Shown here: piece after piece, positions 55,566 through 64,000 of the stretch
How positions within the stretch are numbered: the first letter of the stretch is position 1
How the letters are laid out: each line of letters begins with the position of its first letter
Origin: Capsaspora owczarzaki ATCC 30864
Taxonomy: Eukaryota; Opisthokonta; Filasterea
Assembly (NCBI RefSeq): GCF_000151315.2
Contig: NW_011887295.1
Span: 1,956,496-2,020,495 of the forward strand
DNA: 64,000 bases
Direction: 5' to 3'
Program-made: the position numbers and the translations under genes
The notes under the pieces: generated by a model
Databases searched by the model: none
What the model saw: only the letters and a program-made list of their open reading frames with translations
What the model was told of the DNA's origin: nothing

Positions 55566-57690
55566 ATGTCTCGCAGTCCTTCAACAGCAATGGCAACGGA
55601 TTTTGGCGGGAAATTCGTGGCGGGAACAACGACAACTGAAACGCAGCCAACGTTGCTCGTTGCGCCAAAGCCGCGCGTCCGCAAGCCAAAGAAGCTGACA
55701 ACTGCATCACGGTCGCTGCGGCGGCTGGCAGACTTCCTGGCCAACCCGGAGGCTGGCGGGGCCCCTGGAGTCACAGGCTCAGGCGCAGGAGCAAGCGGTG
55801 GGGCGAGCGGTTTCACTGCTGCTGCAGCGAGCGCAGCGTCGGCTGGATCCGCGCTCGAAATCCTGCCACCTCCTCAACAGGCACACCAAGCACAACAGTC
55901 GCTGGATGCGGACGGGCCGGGAGCGGGCTCGTCGGGGAATGCGCTGCCGGGCAATCGTCCCACTGTCGCTGCAAACGCGGTCGCTCGTCGATGGCTGTCC
56001 AACCTCCGCAAGAAAGCCAACTCGCATGGCGAGACACCAGACGATACCGGAGTCGATTCTGGCGTCGATGCGAGCGAGGCGAACAGCGCCGATGAGGACT
56101 ATGGTCAGTTTGCCGTTGCTTTGCTGCTCAGACCACACGCTTGCTCAGACCGCTGAGAATCCGACGAGGCATTCGTTTTATAATCTAAAGCTAATTCTAC
56201 TAACAACAATTGCACTGCACTTGGTTGTGGACGTGTGTACAGGCTGCCCAATCTTGACAGACTTGCAAGGCCGACCAGAGTGGATTTGCGCCGCCGCTCA
56301 GTTCTTTCGACAATTCAGGCTGCAACGAATCATCAAAGAGAGCCACGGAAGGCCACTCTCAGGGATGGTGTTCAACCGCATGGATGCCTACGTGCCCAAC
56401 CTGATTGTGACGAGTGGCGGCCACCAGGTGAACGTGTACGACAACGAGCACACTGGCACGCATCTGGACGTTGTTTCGCAGTATGCCAACTCGACGGCTG
56501 TAATGACGTGCTGCTGCTGGGTGGCTGCTGTCGACGACGCCCTCGCGATTGCTGGCGACCACGAAGGGGTCACTCACGTCATTAGCGTGGCCAAGTCTCG
56601 CGAGATTGCTGCCATCGACCATGGAGGTGTGGGCGTCGGTGCGATCAGTGCGCTCTCAAGCGCGCCAGGGGTCGTGGGAGTTGTTCTTTCTTCCGGGCAG
56701 ATCGAATTTAGGGATGTGGCGCAGCCGCATCTCGCGCCGCTAGTCGTGTTTCCCGAAGCCGGTGCCTGCTGCTTGGTATGTTTCAATTCTGTTGCCGAGC
56801 CCACATTTGAGCGTGGTGGTTTTTGTCTTGTTTTCTCACTGTTTTGTTATGCTCGCACAGGCTTTCAGTTCGAGCGGAGCCAAGATGGCGTGGGGAATGC
56901 GGTCTGGCTCGCTCATGGTGCAAGACGTTCCTGCATTCGATCGCTACAGTGGCGAGACGGTCACCATCTCGGTATCCGAGTTGCCGAGTTTGACTGCGGT
57001 GCTTGGTGCTCTCGGTAGGGCCGGTTGTTGTGCTTTCAAGGCTGGCAGTGAGGTTTTGTCGCGAAGATGATTGCTCGTTGCTCATCCCGCTCCTCGTGTG
57101 ATAGACTCGATCGTATTCCTAAACGATGACAGGCTTGTGGTTAAATCACAGACCGGACGCATTAATGTGATTGACTTGAGCGGACAGGTTTGGTTTTTCA
57201 TTCCGCCAATGCAGATGTGGCTTTGTGTTTTCGACGAGAGCAACTGAACAGTTGAACTCGTGTGATGCGTTTCTGCAGATTCTAGCGCGCATGGATTGGC
57301 CACAAGGCATGTACGCAACAAGTAGCATTGATGTCAGCCTCGATGGCAAATTTCTCTGTGTCGGCACGGACTTTGGCCGGATATTGGTGTTTGATCTCGT
57401 GCACGGCTTGCTACTAGCGGAATTGATGCACAAGCGGGTACGACATCCAATACGGGCATGCTCGTTTAATGCGGTTTCAAGGTGAGGCCAACTGACTGAG
57501 CGGGGCTGCTGTTGGCTGTTCACGACGAAAACGAATCTGACCCGTTCGCTTTTGCACGTTTGACAGTCAAGTCCTGTGTGTTACCGGCAACGGCATGATT
57601 TGCAGATTTGAGCACATTCCGCCAGAAGTGTGGCAAGAGTGGAAGCAAATTGCGCGGACTGGCGCCAGCCCAGTGGGCACTCGCGATTGA
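55566..57690 (+). CDS. WD40 protein, EED/LRWD1-like (544 aa)
   Basis: Six exons: 55566-56103, 56243-56775, 56861-57014, 57105-57187, 57279-57481 and 57567-57690; phases 1, 0, 1, 0, 2 all agree. Residues 1-175 are disordered, with a basic PKPRVRKPKKL stretch. The WD40 part opens with KESHGRPLSGMVFN and continues with VTSGGHQVNVYD, AIAGDHEGVTHVI, GRILVFDL, HPIRACSFN and GMICRFE. The order and spacing resemble EED (EDHGQPLFGVQFN..., ..IRQTSF..., ..IWRWDR). LRWD1 is the closest alternative, but no leucine-rich repeats are present. The aromatic-cage Trp-Tyr of EED near its C-terminus is not conserved (YATSS instead). If it is EED, it would belong to a Polycomb-type H3K27 methyltransferase complex; that is unproven. 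Confidence 0.65.
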
Positions 57691-58140
57691 AAACAACGTA
57701 ATTTTTTATAATATTATACAGTATGGTGAATTTACAGAGTACAGAGTATACAGTATGTACATTCTCGGGATATTAAACACAAAGCGAAACGGAGCGGGAA
57801 GCAGAAACAAAAAATTGCAGCCTAACCAAAGCAAAATAAAAAAAAGTCAAAGACAATGTGAGAACTGATGCAATAGATCGAGAAAACGAAAAGAAACAAA
57901 AAAAAAATGTCTGCGCCCTTTCAACAAGCGTTCTCAGCGGAACATCGAGGCATGCTGACAAAAGGGAGCCCTCCGTGACAGGGAGGCTTAATTTGGCTCC
58001 GGCGAGGGTAGAAGCTCGCGCGCGCGACATTGCATTGGAAAAAGGGCAAGTCATTCGCGCTGAGCGGAGCAATTGAGGGGCTTTCGGGGGTTGAGGAGGG
58101 AGAGATTGAGATAATCGTGTGATATGAGGCCTTACCAAAC
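57691..58140. other. Convergent spacer
   Basis: 450 bases between the stops of the WD40 gene and PTPA. Very AT-rich at 57700-57770 (ataatattataca), with A runs near 57838 and 57898. No coding region is seen. Confidence 0.5.
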
Positions 58141-60092
58141 TCAATCAAACGGAATGGATCGCAGGCCAGTAGAATGCGCCTTGGCCGCAATAGCGGATGG
58201 CAAGTGGCTAATGCAGCAAGTCGCATGCTCGTGGAAGACGGGTTGCACGTCTTGTCCGTGACTGTGGCTGTGGCCGTGACCGTGTGCATCGTCGTGACAC
58301 TCGTCCGCGTGCTCGTCTCCAAACTCGATGAAATCGAACGCGTTAAAGTAGATGAGGGAGCCAAACCGGAAGTGCTGCATGATGGGGAGCTTGCCCAACA
58401 CCTCCTTTCGATACATTTTGAGCATGCCCTCGTGCACTTTGGCCCACGTCTTGACGGAAGAGATGTCGTACAGCATTGGGGAATGCCACGCGAGCGTTTC
58501 CGTTTTGACCTGCAGCAACAACAAAAAAAGTGAGCGACACAGAAAAGCACAGAGAATCAAACTACTCCATCTCTGACCGTACCTCATTCACAAACTTGAT
58601 GCACGCGAGGTACATGTACTCTTTGGCAAACGCGTCGCACGTTTCGGCGTAGAGGATGGACTTTGGCTTAATGTGGCGATGCTCAATCAGCTGGGAGGAG
58701 CCAAACAAGAACGGCAAGAAGTGATAGTCATCCAAGCCCCAGACGCCATGCGAGCCAGCGGGTTCAAGCCAGTACGCGAGTTGCAAGGCGCGCATGACCT
58801 TGATGTATCTGCAAGGCGGGAGGCAAAGTGTTATTTGTGAGTCGAGAGCGTCGACAACACAAAACACGCAATCGCCATCATATTTCACACTACTCACTGG
58901 TTGAATACTCGAAGAACAAGCGCTTGATAGTCTTCCGAAGTGACGAGTCCAATCCGTTCAAGGCACAATCTACAAAGCAAAATCATCGAGCAAAATGAGA
59001 CCAGTTTCCAGATTCTGCAAAACGAAACGAAAGAAACAGCAAGAGATCCACCACACGTACAGGAAGGCAATAAAGTGCGTTTCGTGGCCAGTGCCATAGT
59101 CGATGCGCTGACGATCGCCCCAGCAGCTGAGCAGGTACTCGCGAATCTCAGACACGACTGCTTGGCGCGCAGGCTCGTCAATCTCCGCAGGCAGATGCAC
59201 CAAGATCAGCGTGTTCAGCAGCGCGTCCCCGCGCTCTGCCAGTCGATCCATCCACTGCCGGAACGCCGGGTTGCCAAACCTCGACGAGTGGTCTGTTGCA
59301 GGCGGTATCTCTGCCACCCATCCGTGCACCGTCTCGAGCAATTCCAGCAGTCCTTTTGCGACCTGTTTCCAACGAAAGGAGACAAAAAACAAAACAAAAA
59401 AAAAAAAATCAACAATGCAGAAAATTGAGTTTTTTGTGTTTTCTGAGATTTTCCGAGTTTTTGATCAGATTTTTTGCATTGGAATAAAATACAAATAAAA
59501 TAAAATAAATAAAAAACAGAGATCGTCCGCATGGTTGAAGAAAAAAAAGCTCTGGAAAAACGAAGTTGAAGCAAAAGTCGAACTGAAGTCGAACGCTGAA
59601 CTGCCGAACTGCTGAACTGCAACTCAAACACACAAGTTTGAATCGACAAAAGACAGCAATTGGACTGACCTGGGACTCGTGGCAGGGCGCAGTGAGCTTG
59701 ACGCCCTGGACGGACTGCGCGAGCCGTGTTACAAAGCCAACGAGCTGGCCGTACGCGCCACCGCCGAGCGTCGATGGGTTTGCAGGAGTGTCATGGCGAT
59801 GGTGGTCTGACGCAGCATCGGGCTCGCCAGGGCTGGTCTCGGGCCAGCACGAGAGGAAGTGGTCGAGGTCGCTTTGGGACCCAATGGCACGGCGCGGTGC
59901 TCGAAACCCAGCCTCGCTCCACCCGCTCTCTTCCTGCCGCTGCTGCTGCTCGTCGTGGAGGCGATTGTGCTGCAGAATGTCAATGCGGGGCAGGGGCGGC
60001 GGCGGTGGTCGCAGTGGCCTTGTCGGTGCGCTGCGCTGCTGCTCAATGCGATTGCGCGAGGCTTCAATCTCGGCCTCTGTCGGGTAGTTCAT
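58141..60092 (-). CDS. PTPA: PTPA, phosphotyrosyl phosphatase (PP2A) activator (463 aa)
   Basis: Five exons: 60092-59670, 59362-59061, 58969-58898, 58808-58583 and 58509-58141; phases 0, 2, 2, 0 agree. The core matches PTPA/PPP2R4 throughout: [73 protein letters not shown] and a C-terminal [14 protein letters not shown] is a peptidyl-prolyl isomerase that folds the PP2A catalytic subunit into its active, metal-loaded form. Two features depart from the ~320-350 aa family length: a Pro/Arg-rich N-terminal extension (~100 aa) and a C-terminal extension of ~75 residues with an [14 protein letters not shown] run that could bind divalent metal. Divergent from HAT1. Confidence 0.93.
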
Positions 60093-60606
60093 GGCATTGA
60101 GAGAGGACTGACTGGGATGCGATGTTTAGATGGGCAATCTTGATCGGAAAATAATTGTGGAGGTGATTGGGAATTCTATTTGTTTCTACAGTTGATGCGA
60201 TCGGCAATGCAGTGAGGAGCCAGCAGGACAGGAAACTGCTTCTGAAGCAAAGTGCAGGTCAAATGCATCCTCCTTCTCCTCTTCAGATACAGTGCAATAC
60301 TGCACAATATACATGCATTTAACCTGATCTATCGCCCCCCTCTGTGGTGGATTGCTTGATGCATCTACTGCTCAGCGCTCAGCTCTTTTGGCGGTCTGTG
60401 GGGCTTTTGAACAGAATTTCCAATGCTCCCTCACTCAAGGACAGCCCAGCACAAACGACCATTCATTCAGAAATTAGCTCACTGATAGAATTCCCTGCAT
60501 CGACAGTTGACGTCCATGCACTCGTTCGTTCAGAAAAGCGATTGTGTTTCCCGCCAAAATTTTGGCGCGACTTCAGTCTATTTCCTCTTCGCTGTTCGCT
60601 TCGACC
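60093..60606. promoter_or_regulatory. Divergent promoter region, PTPA and HAT1 genes
   Basis: 514 bases between start codons. An in-frame ATG at 60544 could add 21 residues to HAT1, with Leu/Ser/Ile-rich sequence that is not conserved in the family, so 60607 is preferred. No TATA box is clear. Confidence 0.4.
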
Positions 60607-62336
60607 ATGTTTGCGCAGCCTGCAGCCGTATCGCCGTCAGCCGGCGCCTCTTCGTCCACCACCGCAGCAGCATCATCGTCCAGCCGCGAGCTCGAGTTTG
60701 TCGTCGATGCCGCCGCGTCCATCGACTTGAAACTTGGTTCGTAGTGCAGAGACTTGTCTGTTCTTATGTCCACGCTCAACCCGCTGCACAATGTCACTCA
60801 CCTCACCCCGTCTGAAACACGTCTGTCTGCCTATCATAACGACACACCAACTGGCATGTGCACACAGTCCAAACGGAGCGGGACATGACCAATCCCGCAC
60901 TCACCTTCCATCCCGAGTTTGCCCACCAGCTGTTTGGCGACAACGAGCGCATCTTTGGCTATCGCAATCTGAACATCAAGGTAGGAAGAAGTCAAGCATA
61001 TGCTGGAGTAGTGTTGCATATCGTCTCACCCCCCGTTTTGCATTGACATGCACAGCTCTTTTACACTGCCAGCGCAATGCACCCGCTGTTCTCCATGACG
61101 TACTCTGAGAAGGTGCGCATCGTGAAAAGGGGCCATCATTGAGGTAGATGAATGCTGACTCGCTCTCGTATTTACAGGTCGTAAAGCGAAAGGGCGAGGC
61201 CGGCGCAGACGATGTTGTCAAACTGATCGGCGACATCCTCCCCGAAAGTAAGGCTATGCCTCAAACAAGTCATGCGCACTCGTACTTGTTTTCACCTCAC
61301 TCTGAAAACCATTCTTCTTCTGGGCAGACCATGCTCGCGACGAGGCAACATTCAAGCAGCGCTTGAGCGAGGACGCGGCGTTCGTGCCAATGGGCGAGCT
61401 CATCTCATCCTACCAGCGCGAGGGCGACGACAGCACGTTCGAAGTGTACCGCGCAGATTGCTCGACACAGCGATTGGCAGAGTTCCACACCCGCATTCAG
61501 ACCTTCCTGATGTGGTTTGTCGATGGCGCGTCGTTCATCGATTTGAACGACAACAAGTGGACGGTGTTTTTGGTCTTCAAACGAGTTGCCAACGTGAGCG
61601 CCGATGGCTCCAATCCAACCCGACACTTGTTTGTTGGCTACATGACAACGTACGACTTTTTCGCCTACCCCGACCGTCTCCGGCCACGCATCAGCCAGGT
61701 TTTGGTTTTGCCCCCGTACCAAAAGCAAGGACACGGTCGCGAGATGCTCCAAGCGTTCTACCGCGTGGCGCGCAGTCGTGCCGAGGTTTGGGACGTTTCG
61801 GTGGAGGATCCGGGTCTCGCCTTTGCCACTCTTCGCGATCGCATTGACGCTCGAAATTGCCTGTCCGAGCTTCCCGAGCTGTATGAATCTCTGCCGGACG
61901 ACCTGTCCGAGGATATTGTCTCCCAGACGCAGCAAAAGCTCAAGCTGAACAAGGTAATTGTGTGCAGGGGGGCAAGTTTGAATTGGTTGTGATTGGTGTG
62001 CTGTTTTTCTTACTTTTTTGGCGTTGGATTTTGCCAGAAACAAATTCGTCACATTTTTGAGCTGTTGAAGCTCAACCAAATTGACCGCAATGACGAGGCG
62101 CAGTACAAAAAGTACCGTTTGATGATCAAGAAGCGTCTCCACCGTCAATACAACGTAAGGGTGCTCGGTGATGTTGTCGGGCTGCCGAGTCAAACGCTCA
62201 CTTTGTCTTTGTCTTTGTTCTTTATCCGCAGACCGATCTTGTTCAGCTCGAAATGGCCGCCGACCGCATCAAGGTGCTCGACAAGCTGTACACCGAGATC
62301 GAGCAGTACTACACTGACATTTTGAGGGCATTGTAG
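60607..62336 (+). CDS. HAT1: Histone acetyltransferase type B catalytic subunit HAT1 (405 aa)
   Basis: Seven exons: 60607-60736, 60868-60980, 61056-61112, 61178-61247, 61328-61953, 62038-62154 and 62232-62336; phases 1, 0, 0, 1, 0, 0 agree. Family landmarks in order: FHPEFAHQLFGDNERIFGY, LFYTASAMHPLFSMTYSEK, FLMWFVDGASFIDLNDNKW, GYMTTYDFFAYPDRLRPRISQ, VLVLPPYQKQGHGREML (acetyl-CoA-binding Q-x-x-G-x-G) and SVEDPGLAFATLRD. Length is close to human HAT1 (419 aa). It acetylates newly made histone H4 on Lys5 and Lys12, usually with an RBBP7-type WD40 partner, before chromatin assembly. Converges on the RSU1-like gene with 164 bp between stops. Confidence 0.95.
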
Positions 62337-62500
62337 AAAAACAATGTTGCCGGACGAGTGAACGTTTTTTGTGAAGCCTATATCGAACAACAACAACAAA
62401 ACTAAATCCTACATTTACTTTCATCTTGTCGAATAACAACAGCATGCTCCTCCACCAAGCAATAACAACCAAAACGAAGAGACCTCTGGAGAAGAGGGTT

Positions 62501-64000
62501 TCATTTCTTCTTCTTCTTTTCTTCCAGAATCGGTGGGTTAAGGCTGCCAAAACGCGCATGTGAATGAGTTAGTTTGGTGCAGAGACACATCAAGCAAACA
62601 GGACAAAACCGACAACCAAGCAGAAGCCACCCAGCACGTACCGGAAGTTTTCAAGCACGGTGGCATAGGCAGGCGACTTGAGCAGGGCAATCAACGCTGG
62701 GACACCCTTCAGATACATATCCAGCAGCTCCTCGATCAGAGGGTTGCCAATCAGCTTGAAAATGCCATTCGTCTTGTCGGCAAGTCGGTCGCAGTTGCCC
62801 AACTCGACAGGCAAGACGCGCAGCATGTTTCCTTGCAAATAGAGCTCGCGCAGATTGGCACACGAGCCCAGCGCAGGGACAATCTCCTTCAGCTTGTTGT
62901 CGCGCAGGGCGAGCTACAGTAATAGTTTGTCAAAGATGGAGATAGGGTGAGGGAACAGTTGCAAGATACAAAAAAAACAAAAAAAACAAAAAAAAAAAAA
63001 AAAAAACGACTCAAGACTCTCCAGCTTGCCAACACCCTCGGGGATTTCCTCAATCTCGTTGTCTGACAGGTAGAGTGCGCGTATGGAGTCTAAAGTAGGA
63101 ATCAGAAGTGAGAATTGAGCAAAAAAAAAAAAACAAGAAAAAAAACCCATGAAACACAGGGGTTTGGATGGTACACGAGGCGCGCGTGCAACTCGCAAGT
63201 ACACATTGACAGTGCAAAAAGAAAAAGAAACCCTCCTAGCTCCTTACTCATGTAATTCATATTGTTTGGCAGCTTGGTAATCTTGTTCGACGAGCAGTCG
63301 AAAATTTCGAGTGCCGGGCACGAGCCAAAGCCTCGAGGCAGTTCTGTCAGCTTGTTGCATCTGGAAGTGGGGTCGATTGTGCGATTGTTCAATGATCGAA
63401 AGCAAGAGTGATTCAGAGTAGGCAAAAACAGAGTGAGAGAACGCCGAAGAGAACAAAGAACAAAAAAACTGTTCCATAGCTGGAGCATTTTTGACTGGAT
63501 GACACTGAATATTAACAATAATGACTGCTATTGTTGCTTAGACTTACGCTACGTTGAGGTAGGACAGTTTTGTGAGCGAGTTGAGGGATGTTGGCAGCAC
63601 TGAAATGCTGTTGTTGAACAGGTTCAGGAACTCGAGATTGCGCAGCGAGTCGATCGACGCCGGGACTTCTGCTCGGGGAGCGTTTAATTCAGCAAGTGGG
63701 ATGTGCATGGGCATGACGAAGTGGCAGAGTGAGAGAGAGTGGGGAGGATGAAGATTGGGAACCTGCTTGAATTGGCAGCCAGGGCCAGATCCAAGTCCAA
63801 ACCACAGCAGCAGCAACAGCAGCAAAGACGAGATGCAAGAAACAACGTACCAGTGAGCTTGTTGTTGGCAAAGTTGACGCGGGTGAGCATCGACAGGCGA
63901 CCTGTGAAGTGAGTTGGAAAGGAAAGGAGAGAAAGAAAAAAAACGGACGGATTTCAGTAAGGGAAAAAACGACAAGAAAAGCGAAATTCGGATACTGAAA
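62501..64000 (-). CDS. RSU1: RSU1-like leucine-rich-repeat protein, 5' end missing
   Basis: Minus-strand exons: 63901-63851, 63668-63548, 63360-63248, 63089 to about 63008, 62913-62642 and 62543-62501. The 5' exons lie past position 64000. The LRR text follows Ras suppressor 1 closely: LNLFNNSISVLPTSLNSLTKLSYLNVACNKL split by introns, LPRGFGSCPALEIFD, IRALYLSDNEIEEIPE, LALRDNKLKEIVPALG, LQGNMLRVLPVELGNC. The last exon gives a lysine tail (NPPILEEKKKKK). One junction is unresolved: the exon ending near 63008 and the acceptor at 62914 disagree by one base if GT-AG is required. RSU1 binds PINCH in the ILK-PINCH-parvin integrin complex in animals. Confidence 0.8.

Noticed and set aside
58740-58790. 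tRNA-like B-box (ggttcaagcc) near 58760
   Set aside because: It lies inside a PTPA exon (codons of EPAGS), with no A-box or cloverleaf around it. A similar ggttcgaat near 19551 lies in the Rap1GAP-like coding sequence.
62587-62642. C-terminal membrane helix (VLGGFCLVVGFVLFA) on the RSU1-like protein
   Set aside because: It is read-through of an intron: a gtacgt donor at 62641 and a cag acceptor before 62543 give an in-phase exon ending in NPPILEEKKKKK, typical of a soluble protein.
1-64000. Retroviral, LTR, Polinton, LINE or DNA transposon sequence
   Set aside because: No reverse transcriptase, integrase, transposase, capsid-like frame, long terminal repeat or terminal inverted repeat was recognised on either strand.

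Overview
The window is nuclear DNA of a unicellular eukaryote with compact, intron-bearing, GC-rich genes separated by AT-rich, homopolymer-rich spacers. Gene content (adhesion-type GPCR with GPS motif, Rap1GAP-like protein, RSU1-like leucine-rich protein, NAT9, ADCK1, HAT1, GT31 and GT32 glycosyltransferases, a Zn(II)2Cys6 factor) points to a unicellular opisthokont or holozoan. A Capsaspora-like organism is my best inference, but the sequence does not prove it. Introns are GT-AG, mostly 80-400 nt. I rebuilt exon chains by hand by requiring phase agreement and family similarity. I saw no tRNA, rRNA, CRISPR array, virus-like element or transposon.

Layout. 1.8-15.5 kb: one giant (+) gene for a ~4,516-residue adhesion-GPCR-like receptor. 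Its ectodomain has eight diverged ~310-residue repeats, then cysteine-rich repeats including seven near-identical 43-residue copies, a hormone-receptor-like domain, a GPS motif and 7TM. 17.2-19.7 kb: Rap1GAP-like protein (+). 20.2-21.1 kb: unknown Ser-rich ORF (-). 22.3-24.3 kb: bZIP plus SAM transcription factor (+), with an unexplained frame change. 24.6-26.8 kb: flavin monoamine oxidase (+). 27.0-28.2 kb: RAD6-type ubiquitin E2 in six exons (-). 28.4-31.8 kb: GBP-like membrane GTPase (+). 31.9-34.4 kb: unknown coiled-coil protein in six exons (-). 34.7-36.8 kb: GT32-type glycosyltransferase (-). 36.8-40.7 kb: a gene-poor stretch rich in poly-T. 40.7-43.2 kb: Zn(II)2Cys6 plus PAS factor (+), also with a frame change.

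43.6-44.7 kb: NAT9 (-). 45.2-50.2 kb: RA-domain protein with a long Lys/Glu/Ala region and six WKKS motifs (-). 50.5-52.9 kb: ADCK1-type kinase (+). 53.0-55.4 kb: GT31 glycosyltransferase with a nested beta-domain (-). 55.6-57.7 kb: EED/LRWD1-like WD40 protein (+). 58.1-60.1 kb: PTPA, the PP2A activator (-). 60.6-62.3 kb: HAT1 (+). 62.5-64.0 kb: RSU1-like protein, 5' end beyond the window (-).

Many genes are head-to-head with 131-514 bp between start codons (E2/GBP, RA protein/ADCK1, GT31/WD40, PTPA/HAT1), so shared promoters are likely. Others are tail-to-tail with 89-242 bp between stops. The genes are not an operon or a pathway cluster. Recurring themes are cell-surface adhesion and small-GTPase signalling (receptor, Rap1GAP, RA protein, RSU1), secretory-pathway glycosylation (GT31, GT32) and chromatin or transcription (HAT1, WD40, bZIP, Zn2Cys6).
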